From Saururus chinensis (Eukaryota > Streptophyta > Magnoliopsida > Piperales > Saururaceae), in the NCBI GenBank assembly GCA_035235625.1, contig CP141150.1:27172756-27236755 (forward strand): a stretch of 64,000 nt of DNA, in the 5' to 3' direction. Position numbers and translations under genes: made by a program. The notes under the pieces are model-generated. The model was not told the DNA's origin, did no database searches, and saw nothing but the letters and a program-made list of their open reading frames with translations. Positions 23,701 through 38,700 of this stretch are shown in pieces (position 1 is the first letter of the stretch; the number at the start of each line of letters is the position of its first letter).

Positions 23701-26700
23701 CCACTGAGAATTGGCATCCCTTCTTTCTAATTATAAGCAATTTCGGCATTATCTAAAAAAAATTGGCCATAGAATTAAGTATATTAGAAATATATAAGGA
23801 AATAATCTGTCTCTAACTACATTAGCAAACATTAAATTGTATTTGGCCATAGAATTGCTCTAGTGCACGCTCTTCTGCCCCAAAAAACCCTGCTCTTGGC
23901 TGGGCTCCCTCCTGCTGTGCCCCTTGCTCTGCCTGCATCTGCTCCCTTGTCTACCGGTCCAGCCCATCCTACTAAAGATTCCCCTGATCAGTATGATGCC
24001 TCTCCTCCCTATTACTCTTCCCATTATCTCCGTTTTCATCTATTTTTCATTCTCTTCGTGCATTTCAGTCCTAGAATGAAGTGTCTGCCAATCCAATTGG
24101 TAGAGGGTGATACAGGAGTTAGATGCACCACATAAGGGTGGCACTTGGACTTGGTATCTCTCCCTCCTGGTAAGCATGCTATTGGTTGTAAAAAGGTCTC
24201 CAAAATTAAAACACAGCCAAACAGATGTCTTGAATGGTGTAGGCTAGTTGTCAAAGGATTTGCTCAGAAGTATGGGATTGACTATGAGACTTTTGCTTCA
24301 GTAGCCAAAATGGCTACAGTTCGTACCATCATCTATATTGCCTTAGCATGTTAGTGGCCCTTGCATCAGACGAATGTGAAGAATGCATTCTGAACAGTTA
24401 TCTTGATGAAGGGTGTACATGAAGCCTCCTCTTGATCTTCCACACAAGCAAGTTTGTCGGCTGTGTCCTGCCTTATACGGTCTCAAATAGGCACCTAGGG
24501 GCTTGGTTTGAGAAGTTCAGTGCAGCCATATTATATTTGGGATTCTCCTCATGGTCATATCCTTCTTTTGGGATTCTACTGCTCATGATTCAGCCTTGTT
24601 CCCTAGGGATTCTCCTCATGGTCGTATTCTTCTTTTGCAATATGAGGATGATATGATTATTACAAGTGAGTACACCGAAAAAAATCTCTCTTAAGGCTCA
24701 GCTTCAGGAGCTATTTGAAATTATGGATCTGGATTTTTTGAGGTATTTTTTGGACATAGAGGTGTCATACTCACCTAGGGGCTATTTGCTGTCTCAATCA
24801 AAGTATACTAACGACATTATTGCTCATTCAAGTTTGATTTACTCTAGGCGAGTTGAAAGTCCTATGGAAGTCAACCTAAACCTAAATTTCACTGAGGGTG
24901 GGGTCCTCCTTTGTATAATCCTACATGCTACCGGGAGGTAGTTGGGTCTGTGTATCTGATTATTACTCGGCCGTACATTCAGCATGCTATTTATGTTGTA
25001 AAACAGTTCTTTGCACCTCAATCTACCAATTGTGCTGTTGTCCTTCGCATTCTTTATGTATGGGGCACTTTGCACATGAACTTGCTTCTTTCGTCTTCCT
25101 CTAATCTTGTTTGGAGAGCCAATTCTGATGCTGACTGGGCAGGTGATGACACCTCAAATCTACTAAAGATCAATGTGTTTTCTTGACCAATTCTCTTGTC
25201 TCTTGGAAGAGCAAGAAGTAAGATTATGTCACCCATTCTACCACTACAGCAGAATACCGGGCTATGACTACTACTGTTGTTGAGGTTGTGTAGCTTAGAT
25301 GGCCTTTTGCATATATGGGTGTTTCTCTTAATGGTCATACCCTCATATATTGTGATAGTAAGAGTGCCGTTCAGACCCACAACAATATGTTTCATGAGCA
25401 CGCAAAGCATATTGAGATTGATTGTCACATTGGGTGCCACCACCTACATGCTACTACTCTAACATTTACATTCAGTCCTCTCATCAGTTGTCTGACTTCT
25501 TCACAAAGCCTCATATTGTGGCCCCCTTCGGGCAAACTCTCTATGTTAGAGTTGGTGGAGGGGGGTTTTCTTTTTTCTTCAAGTGTTTTAGTATTGTAAT
25601 TTTTGTTTATAGAAGGAAAATTAGTCACAAATGTAATCTTATAATCTGGTCGGTTCACCCTTCATGTTAAGTATGGGCATATATGTCTTGCGTAATTGGC
25701 ATCCTGTCCTCGATTAGAGGCTGGAGCGACCCTTTCTTGTGTTTCACACTTCATTATTGAATAATACAGCGTTTCTATTTCTCTCAAACCCAAGTTCTCT
25801 TTTTTTTGAAAAGAGAACCTTAGTTATCAACATTCTATCATTAGCTACAGCAAACTTTGTACCACATATATAATGCACATATATAATCCATCCAATGGAG
25901 TAAGGACGAGGATGTTTTATCACTTTCAGTTGTAGTTTGTCAACTACCCCCTTTTGCTGTGATGTTCTCAGCATCAATGATGACTTTACAAACTCTTTGA
26001 TTTACACTTCCCTTTGTTAAAAAATATCGTGTCTTTGACTAGGAGTGATCTGCTTGGGAATTAACATAAGTTTCCTTGCAATCATGTTAAGAGGATGCTC
26101 TTCACATGAAAGACCACTATTTCCTATAATTTCGTCAGTTTCCATATCATTATCTTCTTCAGGCTCATTAAAACCTTCAGCCTCCCCATGTGTGACAACT
26201 ACTGCAGGTTTGTTTCCCTTTCTCAAGGGGCAGTTGCTAGAAATATGGCCTGGGCATTGACACTTGTAGCAAATGGTTGAGCTAGTAGGATAGGCCTAAG
26301 GGTTAGACTAAGAAGAAGAGGCAGTGGCGATACTTTTTTGCAATGGTTTTTCTGGTTTCATTTTTTCTTTCTTGTTGGCTGCAATAGTTTCAATAGGAAC
26401 TCTAAACATGTACTGAGAGGGAGCACTGAAGTTCATTCTGGCTGAAGAATATGGCTTTACCCCAAACTTCTCAACTTGCAACTCTACCCTTCTGGCCATT
26501 TGGATTGCCTATGAGAGAGTGAAAACTGGGTGCAAGGTGAACTTTTTCTCGATTTGTGGTTTCAATCCTGCAACGAATCGAGAGACTAATGGGCTGTTTG
26601 GGTGTGGAATTCTCCAAGGATTCCGCCACGATTTCGTCATAATTAAGTGGAATTGTGGTTGGATATAGAAGTTGCGTGGAATTAAAAATTCCAGCAGAAG

Positions 26701-29700
26701 AAAGATGTTTCAATTCTGACAAATCACCAAATATCTTCATGAGGTGATTCCATCAATTCAGGTTCCCAACCCCTTGTTTATATTTTCCAACTGCTACCCC
26801 TCATATCGATTTGAGCCTTGAGAAGCTTCCCACATGAGTGGGCCCCACTTAAAAAGTTCAAGATAACCTACCCATATGGGGTCTTATTTGATAGGGCTCA
26901 TCGATACAAGTGTAATAATACCAAAAACACGCAAATCCAAGTTCAAGAGAAAAGGTTATTAAAAGTTTGTGAAATGCATTGGAAGTTTCATTGGAATTTA
27001 TCCTAAAATTACCAAACTCAATCCTGATTCAATGCTAAATTGATGGAATTAATTCAAAATTTTTTTAATTCTGTTTCTAAATAATTCCAGACCCAAACAG
27101 CCCCTAATTTTTGCTCAGATTCATTCACATCATTTCTAGCCACTATTTTTTACAATTCAGCTGTGTAGTCAGCCACTCTTCTAACACCGTGCATGCACTC
27201 CTGAAACTATCTAAACAACACTTATTCAAAGGTAGCAGGTAAGAACCTATCCCTCAGCAACTTCTTTATTCGCATCCTTGACATGATAGGATGCCTCCCT
27301 TGATGCAATCTGCTGGTTTGAACTTGATTCCACCAAGCAGCTTCTCCTCTTTCCAATTTACAGGCAACTAATTTCACCCTCATACCTTCCGGTAGTTCTA
27401 GACATTCAAAATAATTTTCTACTTCATATTCCCAACACAAATATCTTTCAACTTGCATATTACATTCAAAACTAGGTAAATCCAGTTTGGGTTGAAACCG
27501 ATAGAAGTGTTAATTCTCACCCCTTTGCTGCTGGAATTGAGGGATTTGGTTCCCTCTTCTAGGTGGTCGAAATGGGTCAGTTCCTAGTTCATCTTCACTG
27601 TTCTCCTCAGCAATCTCTTGGGGAATGTTTGCATTAGCCAAAGGAACATTTGCTCTTTGAAAAAAGTTCAAATCTGGGCCTTCCGCAAATTGCAGATCTG
27701 GCTCCTGATTTTGCAGAGGCGCCAGATTTTGACCAGCAGCACCATTTCTTCTACTTTCCATACACTTGCAATGGTGGACGAGCTGCATTTTGCCAAAGAT
27801 GAAGGTGTTGCATCTGCTGAAGTTGTTGCTGGGTCTAATGTTGCAATTGCAGCAGTTGAGCTGAGGTCTGCTGTTGTAATTGCAGCAGCTGGGCCAAAAG
27901 TTGTCGAAGATCCATCTCTTCTGTGTTGCTAGCCGCCATAGAAGGAAGCTTTCCAAGCTCTAATACCAATCTGATGTAACCAAGATCAACTCCCACAACA
28001 TAGACAGAAAAAAATCGATCTGAGAATAAATCTGGAACTCTTTTATACAAAATTGAGAGGAAAGAAATGATTACAAAGTTCCAATCCAAGAACTATCTCT
28101 TAATCCCCAGAGATTACAAGTTTGTGCTGAATCCACAACACCAGAATACACTCAAATCCATGAGCAGAACTCGAGCTAAGCTCATAGAACAATCTTCTTC
28201 AATTTTGAAATTCAAAAACTCCCACTAACAACTTATCTCCCCCCTTTTAAAGACTTGGGCAGGAAGACAGACTCAAAAGACTGCATTACCCTTACTTACA
28301 AAGGCTGACTTAAGACTAGATAAGTGGATTGACTAAACTGACCCTACCAAAGAACATAACAGAATGACTTATTAGTCATTTCCCATACCACCCCTGGTGC
28401 CTATACCAACTGTTCGATGAAGTTACTGACATTTAAGTCAGCCAGCAGCAGCAACTGTTTGACGAAATGCCTAACTCCCAACTACTAACCCACTTCTGTC
28501 CTACTGAATTCAGTTTCCATCGGGGAGAGAGAGAGAGAGAGAAGAAAAGGTTCAATCACCAAATACTAATTTTAGCAAGAAACTAATACGAACATTGCCT
28601 ACTCCTTACAAACTATAAACTCAATTACTTAAAAAGAGTACAGACCAAGTTGATGCCCAACAAGTCAATTTACGTAACCCTTTTAACAATTACTACACCA
28701 TTGTCTAGAACCACTTAGTTAAATAAATAAAAATCCAGTCAAATCTAAACCATCTTACATCTGTGTAAACAAAAACTTGTCTCCATTATATAGGCAACAG
28801 ATGCTTTCATGCCTATAAGATACCTCTCAACCGTGACCTCAATTACATTCTATGCAAGTACTCAAAATACAAATTATTGTATAAGCTCTAATTACTGAAA
28901 CAGCTAAGGGATAAAAATTGTACCCCTGAGCATTCTTATGGAAGTCTTCCGATTTCTAAAATTCATGTATCTGTTAACAAACGCTGCATGCATTCACTAA
29001 AGCTAATTTTCCCATCAACTTGTAATTTAGAAAAGAAATACTCTAAGCCTTTTTTGCTGCCCAATGTACAAACTGCACCTCAGACAGGCTGCACTGTGCA
29101 ATTCCTGGCTATGGTGCACTTTCCCAGCCAATTCAGCATGCTGGTGTACAGATGGACTGGCATGGATTCGACCATACAGCAAAACTAAGAACAGGCCAGA
29201 CTGCAGCACAGCTTACAAACAGTTTCAATTGCGTCCAGTGAATGACAATAGGGTAAGCTCATTCTACAATGCAGAACAGGCATACCAGAATTATGAGCAT
29301 GAGTATTGCATGGCTATTCTTTTAACTTGAATTTCAAATATAGCTAACCTTGCCATAACCTTATGGCAGACGGTATCCAGTAATGTTTCCCTCTTCTACA
29401 AAAAACTATCATATACTCCAACGAAGAAGTCCAACTTAACTATGACAACAAGTAACAGAAACAAAAGGTTAATTGAAAACGCGAATAAACATCTCACCTG
29501 AAGCCTTGAAGCATTGTACATTGGTATTGTAAAACTCATGTTTACTGGTCCTGCCTCCTTGTTAATATTAGCTGTTATAAAAAGACTAAAAAATTAATCC
29601 ACAGTAACACAAACAAAGAAATGAGTTTAACATTTGATCATGCGTTAATATGATAATTTATTCTAAAATATTTTTTCCTATTTATCTCCATGAGATTAAT

Positions 29701-32700
29701 AGGATAATTTGACATTGATTACGTTTGGGATGGAACATCAGACCCACTTGAATTTCAATTCTGGGTTGTGGGGCCCCCATCCATAAGTTTCTGTAGATTG
29801 GATCTTAGCCAGGCAGAACCGGTGTGCCACCTGCTCTGCGTATTCAGTACTGGTGCACATCAAGGTGGTACACAGGTTTAGTACAGGGAACCTATACAGA
29901 ATGGATTTCCCAATCTAGTGGTTTTTTTTTTTGGTCCCTACCTAAAGTGGGATTAGGGGGCAGGAATTCAGATCTTGTACAGGTTTTAATAGGGTAGATT
30001 AAATCTCCTAAGAGGGGTTTTTGCCTATATAAGGAGGGAAGAAGAGGTAGGTTGCTTCACATTGATATTTCTCTCCCAAAACTCTCTCCTTGTCTTGTCT
30101 TGTCTAATTCTAGCGGCCAAAGGCTTACCGACGAGAATCCGATAAGGTCTAGAAAGAGAAGAAGCTCTAGGAGACTATGTTCTGAGATGGAATTGGGAGG
30201 GAAAACAGTCAAACCCGCTAACTCATAAAAGAGCTCTTCTATGACCGGAATCGGATATTTATCCTTGACAGTGATAGCATTAAGGGCATGGTAGTTTACA
30301 CAAAATCGCCACATGCCATCCTTTTTGCGGACGAGGTGCATAGGTGAGGAGTATTGGCTCATGCTAGGCTGAATAATTCCCACAGCAAGCATTTACTGCA
30401 CAAGTCTTTCAATCTCATCTTTTTGCACCTGTGGATACAGATAGGGGCGAACATTAGCGCAAGGACAACTAGGTTAATTATAAATACTACGATCATGTTG
30501 TCGCACCGACAGCAAAGAAGAGGGCTCCATAAAGATACAATCATGTTCTGCAAGTAAGGACGATAAATCCGGAGGGAGGGGACCCCCTTCGTGTGCCATA
30601 GAAGCCCAAAGTTGCAGCAACAATCTTGGGCGGAGAACCTATAAAGAGAACCCACCACTTGGAGAGAGTGCAGAGATCTAAGAAGTTGGTCCAATAGCTG
30701 AATGGGCAGATTATTAAAGGTGAAATCCATACGCAACTGTTTGAAATCCCATGTCACTGGTCCGAGATCACAAAGCTATTGCGCACCAAGAACAATATCA
30801 GCCTTTTTTGTTAGGAGCAAAAACAAATCAATGTGAAAATTATAACCTTCAAGCAGAAGAGGAATGGAAGGACATACCCCACTGCTCTGCAAATATCGCC
30901 CATCTCCTATCAAGAGGCTGACTACTTAATAGAGCACCCTAACTTCTTGGCCACTCGATCATTAATAAAATTGTGAGTGCTTCCTAAAATTGTGAGTGCT
31001 TCCACTGATAATAAGAACAGACACTGTTCTGATGCTTCACCATGCCTTGCAACCTAAAGGTGCAAGGCTCATAGGACCCCAAAAAAGATTGCATCAAGAC
31101 TGATCCTATCCATCCTCCATAATCAAAACTGATCCTGGCCGCTTACACTTGTGGTTGGGGACAAAGCGTTCATCACAATTAAAGCAGAGCCCTCGTGAAT
31201 GCCGGTCCTCCATCTGAGAAAGTGTAAGGCAGTGGACAGCCCCTGCAGATGGCTCTAAAGGTGGAGTAGAAGGCCTCTCCACCAGCAGGCCACGGCTGCC
31301 CCGTCATAGGCGCATAGGCGTTCCTCCTTGCCCACTCACAAATTTCGAAAGTAAGGCTGAAGGTGTCCAATCAACTCTGGTCGTCAGCCTTGCAAAATCC
31401 ATTTGATAGCCTCAAATAATGAAGGCTTGGCGGAGATTGTGCAGACGGAGTCAAAATCTTCATACTCGTTTAGGCCAAAGCATGCATACATTTCTGCCAC
31501 CAAATATTCCTATGTGATGACTCCCTCTTGTTGTTCGAGTTGTTGCAGCTACACCAAGGAAACACCCTTGAGGTGGAAAGAAGCCAAGAGCACCCTCTGG
31601 TCCTGTAGGGTCGTTTGATACAAAAAAAAATGTTCTACGGGAGAAACTCACTCACTGGGTTTGTCTTCGCCCGAATATTCCAAAAAATCTTAGGTGGTGG
31701 TCTATAAACTCCTTTGTCGTCTACTTCATCAGAGTACAACTTGTTGTCATGCCATTGTTGAAGAGGTGAATCATGGCTGCCCGTGGGAGGTGGTTGTGGG
31801 CAGCTAGGACCAGCAACGGATGGAGGGAAGACCCTTCTATCACTAGTGGCAGAGGCCTGGACGGCCTGGCCCTGCGGCGAGAATGGCGGGGGCGGTCGTT
31901 GCAATAACCCCTTGTCGTGAGGGAAGGAAGCTGGAGGAAGGACACCATTCGCTGGAGCAAAGGCTGGTCCTGCTGCGAAGGCCATCAAGCAGGCCACTCG
32001 GTCCTTCTGAATCTGGTCCGTGCTTGCTTGTTGGTGGTCAAGCAACGCCCGCACATCCGTTCGAAGTTCTTGAAGAAAAGCACACTGGGCAAATGCAGCC
32101 TGGTTCTGAATGCGGAGAGGACGGCCTGGATCTGTTCCAGGCTGCCGTTAGGTGGATTGGCAGTGGCAGGAGGGTCAATGCTCGCCAAAACATCTGCCGG
32201 AAATGCATCTTCCGCGGCGGTGGTCAGGTTTCGTCGCTCATACACCCATCCGATCGCCATGGAGGAGGGTTGTATGGCTTTAATACCAGTTGTTATGTTC
32301 TGAGATGGATTTGGGAGGAGGGAGAATGGAAGGACGAAGGGGAGCCAAAACCCTTGCCGGAGGTAATAAGGGCGATGAAGGGGAGGTCCGGTGAGGAAGT
32401 AGGAGAAGGAACATGAAGGAGGAGAGGGAGATCATGAGAGAGAGAGAGAGGGGTTAGGGCTAATCTTCACTTCCCCCAAATTACAATCAGTCTAAATACT
32501 TCCTAATCGCCATGTGGGCCCACATCATCTACAACTACCACAACAAAAAACAATCAGTCCTAATAAAAAATTAATACTAGGGCCTCATAGTGCAAAAAAA
32601 GGAATAACCTACGACTAAGGGGGCAGAACACAACAGAGACCCACCAATTCGTCCTATTAAGGCAGGATTAAGTTCAAGAGGTAGAATACTGTGTTTTGCA

Positions 32701-35700
32701 TGTACTAAAGTGTTCACATGCTTAGTCTATGAGTTTAGTTTAAGTTAGATTGATTTAAAAAGGTGTTAATCAATCTAGAGGATGCATGAATTGATTGCTA
32801 GAATAGCTAATTCAAGATTAATTGCTATCCATGCCTTAGTTGCGGTATTAATTCATGAATTTCTTGTTTTTCATGGATCAGTGGTTTTTTTCAAATTACA
32901 ATCTGTGGCTTTTAAATCCTTCATTTTTTAAATAATTACTTTGGTTGAAGATATTCAATGTGTATATAACAATTTATAAAGTGTTAGAACGCAACAAGGA
33001 AAAGATTTAGGAATTCAACAATAGAACAGCAGACAGTGTATTATCTCTGGCTCACGGGAATGTGAGCATAGTAACAATTTCTCGAAATTTTGTTATTTTT
33101 GGCAAAATGGGCCTGAAAAGAAATTTATTTCAAAATTTTCGGTCATTTAACCAATTTTTTGTAATTTCAAAAATTTCATAGCAAATTCGTGAAATTTACA
33201 TTTTAGGCACGTTATTTTCAGATATTTACATTTTAGGCAAGAAATTTCCGGATTTTTTATGCTCTAGGCAGATTAATTTTTTATTTTTTACAATTTGGGC
33301 AAGATAATTTTAGATATTTTTAAGCACTTACATTTAGGGCCGGTTCTTTTTTGGGTCCCACCCCCCTCTTCCATCTAGTTCTTCCTCATCCTTCTTTTTC
33401 CTCTTTTTACACTTCAAAACTTTCCCGAAGTTTTCCCGAAATGAAATAAACCAAATCTGAAGTGACCCCTCACCAAAATGCCGAGTTTGTTACTATACAT
33501 ATGAAGCCCGAAAAAGTGCCTCCAATTTTTTTTCCCAATTTTTTTCCCAATTGCCTAGTGGTGCACCAGCAGAGAGGTCAAGTATGCTGGCTTAGCCTTC
33601 TTCCAAACCAAAAGCATTTCTCAGAGTACTAGGCTTGGCCTGCAATTATAAATTTAAAATGGAACTGGCATGCAGCCTGTGAGTCCCCAATGCACTATAG
33701 TGTAAATATTTGATTAGGATGCGGACTAGCCAGAACTGTTTTGCAATTGTTGCCAGCTCACTCGAAATCGATACACCACAAATCTGGAATCAGTAAGGGT
33801 ACGCCGCAAGTTTGGCCCACTTTGCCACCAACGATGTAAACAGCCTTTGTTTAGTCCAGTTCAGTTTAAATAATCATGTAAAGTGGTTTATTGTTTAAGT
33901 AGGGTTTAAATTTTTAAAAAATCTTTGAAAGTTACAAAAAAATTATAAATTGTATTACAAGTAGTCTTTGAGCAGAAAACATGATTTTTCAAAGGATTTT
34001 AGACATGACAAAATTCCTCTAGTATGAACCTACCCATTTCTCATTAACGAGTTTTCACTAAAGATAAAAGTTAAATAAGGAAAACCATTATACCCTAATA
34101 GATTCCATGAGAGACATAGGAACTTTAATTATAATAACACCATCCGATTGAATTATGGATTAAAGAAGATGGTTAAGATGGTTAACGCCATCAGATTTGG
34201 ATTCAAGTGGGGCCTGAACAAACTGCTGTCGGTGTTATTTTCTTATGGTTGAGAGTTAACCATAGAACAAAATACTCTAGTGCCCAGCCTTATGGTACCA
34301 TGAGATAACTAAAGTATTGTCTGACCTGAAAGTGTTGGTGGTGAGTTGGGACTGTTGAGAGGACAAAAACCAATATGTTTGTTGTAGATTGATAGATCTA
34401 ATAGGTAAATATTGGAAGAAATTATAGGAAGTGAGGAGAGATGATAGAGAAGGCTAGCTGAAGAGATGAAGGAATTAGGGTTGAGAAAATATTTTGGACG
34501 AGAAGGGCAAAATCAAGACAATAGATTAGGTCAGATCAATGAGGAGAAGGGTAATCAGAAATAAGGGGTTGAGCCAACAAAGAACTTCTCAATCCTATAC
34601 CATTCATTGACTGATGAGATTAGAGCTAAGCCTTACATTAAATAGAAATAATAAACGGGCCTAAACAACTAGCCTAAAGGCCCACTACACTAATTAAGTG
34701 AAAATTACACTTAACTGATCATTAATTTTCTAATTACTAATAACTCCCTAATAGCATAACTTCTTTAATAAAGCAACCCTACCCTATACCTAATGGGCCT
34801 CTAACGGGCCATAACAATGGTCTCCAAAAGAACTTCCCATGAGTCTAAGATGATTTCTTCCATGCGTAGGACAGGTTTTCACTGTCAATTGTACACTTTT
34901 CGCTGCCATGGAATTGGGTTATGGGTATTGACCCTTTGATAGCTTGCCTAGGACGGCTTCGTGATCTAGTCCATGGGGCTTGCTTGGTGATCTGGTCCCC
35001 CACTTTTTAAGTGAAATGGGCCACGAGCTTCATCAGGTCATAGAAACAAAATACACACGCGCGCAACATATATTTAGTATCATGGAAGGTCACCCTTGTC
35101 CATGAGCATGGTGGTACCCATTTACCCGGCCTGCTCTTTCTTGTGACCCATTTGAAGTGACATTCTGGTGATTATTGCTTGAGAAGAGGATTTGATTTTA
35201 TAGGGTTATTACTTGGAATAGGTTTCTTATAGAAACACATTTTATTTTATCTAGAAAAGTTGATTTAGTTAGAAGTCCTATACCCATTTCCTGCCCAATG
35301 GATAATTAGTGATGAGTAATGGGTATGGATAAAAATTGGGGATATAAGTAATAAGTAGGGTGCGGGTAAAAATTGGGGAAGTGGGTATGGCGGAGGTAAA
35401 GGTCTTACCCAACCCATCTGTTGACAGCCCTAACAGACCCGTGGCTGATCTGCAAGGACCCAAAGGTGTGGGACTTTGATGTGAACCTTTGGGATTTCCC
35501 AAGAATCACACAGTGAAGGTAGATAGTGAAGGTAGATGAATATGAGTGAGAAAGTCCCTGCTGGTTGTGAACCAACGTGAGATGAGAGAAGAGGTTGGTA
35601 GGAAGGGACGACAGAGGAGAGAGGGGGAAGGAAATTAGGACTAATTCTTTATTAATTTCCCAAGAGCCGTAATGGGATTGGACCTAACCTAAGCCTAATG

Positions 35701-38700
35701 AGGCCTCTTATTACAAGAATCTACTTTTAGTTAAGCCTAAGGCTGAAATAATAAACTGCCTAATGCTTGCCTAATGAATCTCAAATTAAAACTTTCCTAA
35801 TAAATAGCAACATGGTGCAATCCATAACAGACTTAACTGCTCAGTGATTTGCCCACTCCTAGAGTCATTTTGTTTTTTCTTAAAGTGCTAGAATTGGATA
35901 ATGATAGGACATTAATTTATCATTTTCTGCATGACCTTGTGCATTGACTGGGCATTTATGAATTGCATGAGTGTTGTACTTATGGTCACGAGAGTATAAT
36001 GTTTACAAACATGATTTGTTATCATTTAATAACAAATGCATGAACTATAGGCACATTGCACTGTAAATATGTTTGTATATGTAAATGTACTCACCTTACC
36101 GACTATTAGTAAAAATACTTCACGCATCTCTGTGATGCATCTTCAAAGTAATCAGAGTAGCAGATATTATGCTTGCAAGGACAACAAGGAAGTAGCAGAT
36201 TGATAACTAGGAGTCATTTTTCAGTTATTAGTGCTTTGTGATAGGCATGAGAGATGCCAGACTTAATTATTATATCTTCCAGTTAATTCACTTGCACTTG
36301 CGCATGGTGGATATCCTGGCTGATCAATTTATAATAATTTTTATTATGTTGTGGAAAATGAAGGGACAAACAAGTCACATCTTCAGCACTTTTGAATGTG
36401 TTGTGAAATATAGGGTTTGAAATGGCTTAAACCTAGGATGTGACATTGGACCACCTGACACTAATACACAAAGAATTTGCATAATAACCATGTATTGTAG
36501 GGAGATTCACAAAGTTAATATAGTATAGCTTGTCATCCTTAAGCATAATATAGGCAGTTCCTCAGAGGTAGCAAAAGTCTGCCTACTAAGAATAAGGCCA
36601 GGCATTGAACTAAAGCTACTATAGATTCAATTATTGGAAATGTCAAACATACCATGTGACTCTTGTGAGAATGTGAGCTTTGCACGTAAAGTATGAATAG
36701 TTCCACCAACAATCTGAAACAGTTTCCCATTTTTAAGAGGAAGAAGACAAATGCTTTCCATCATAATAAGAACAACATACCTAGGAAGCTTCCAAATGGA
36801 AATTAAAAATAAATGCATACCTTTTTTAAACCCCACTCAAGCTTCTTGTTAGCTTCCTTAAAGTCAGTTGTGTTTCCAATAGCTCCAGGCTCCAACTCAA
36901 AACTAACCCTGTGAAAACCAAGTAAGAAAATCAATAAAAATGATTAGATCCTACAAACACGAAGTCATGGTCAACATCATCATCAACACCTTATACCATC
37001 TGAATGGGACTGGTAACACAGATTTTGCTCTGTCATCCAGAACTATCATAGACAAGATTCGTCATCTAAAATCTCAGCCTCTTCTTGGCAAGGTAAGTAC
37101 TCTCAGTCTTGGCCATCACTTCGGTGGCCTGAAAATCCGTGTTCTCCTAATCTCGGCAAGATTGAGAACGGCTCAAGAATTTGAAAGTTGATGATTTAAG
37201 GACATTTAAGTTAAGAAAAAAGAATTTGAATTAAGCTTAATAAAGTAATGAAATTTTTTATTTTAAGTAAAAGGTTTGAGATAAGAGTGAAATTGGAGAG
37301 GATTTCTCCTCTCCTCGAGGAGTTAAGGGAAAATTTTGAATAAAAAAGGTTTACATAAGGTAAGTATGATAAGAGGCATTCAGATTTACCTTGCTCATAA
37401 TATTTGAAGACGATCTAGCCAATAAGGAAATATTTGTGTTTTTGCATAAGGTAAATATGATATTACAATAAGGAAACATTCACATAATATTGTTGGATAA
37501 TTTGTCTGTTTGGGCTGCACTGGGCTTGATATACATTGTTGGGCCACTCCTAAACAGCTCAAGCTTCTCAGGCAACTCAGTTTCTAACATGGTATCAGAG
37601 TCAGTGAGTCCCAATTTCAAACCCCACCCCTACTTATACATATTTGTGCACGTGCAAACACCTGCATCTGTTCAATTTGCTTACTCATAAAAGGGGGCCT
37701 ATTTGGGTTGGTACGGGCATGATATACATTGTTGAGGTGTTCCTTAACAACTCAAGATTTTGAGGCAACTAGGTTTCTAGCAAAAATAACATTATCATAC
37801 TTACCTTATGTACTATTACTTAAGATAAATATTATAAAAGGCAATCTCCCAAGATCTTCTGCTAATATGATAAGAGGCCTTCATAATCAACGTAAATTTT
37901 CAAAAATAAAATAGAGGTAAGTCAGAGAGGATCTCTGCCTGAACAATTTATATTGAACCTTGGCAAGTCCATTGGAAAACTCCTTTGGGTCGATGAAAGT
38001 GAAGACAACTTAGAGAAATCATGCATAATTATCTTAGTGAAAACATGTTTCAAAGATATAAGATGCATTTTTTACCAATCTTCTTGTTTAATGGGACTTA
38101 GGACTGTTGCTATGCATTCACATCCAGAATTCGCAAGATTATGATAGCAGATCATAATCATAATTATAAAGCACCTTTTTCCCAACAATTCAAGGTCCAC
38201 AACATGGATCTTACACCTCCACTCTTGCATGTTTTATGCCAACTCTTTCATAAGAGATAGCATAGTCAGTAAACTTCGCCATCTATATCTATATCTCCCT
38301 GTTTGTGGATAAGGGAGCCTAAATATCAGAAATTACTCACACCTTGAGACTTTTTGACCATCTATTTCATCTAGGGGTCCACCTATAACCTTCATTAAAG
38401 ATGAATTCCACATACTTCATCTTAGTTCTACTTATTCTAAACCCTTTTGATTCTAATGCCTTCCTCCACGTTTCCAGCTTCATATTTAACCCTATATTAG
38501 TCTTGTCAACCATAAACTACATCGTCCGTAAAAGGCATGCACGAAGGTACCTTTAATCAGTATGAGCAATTACTTCATCCATAACTAGCACAAACAATAT
38601 GGGAATGTGGACCTATTGTAACTGGCAACTCCTTGGTTTCTCCCCCAATTGTTCTTACACTTGTCACAATCCATCACACATCCTTTAAAATGTCTATGTA

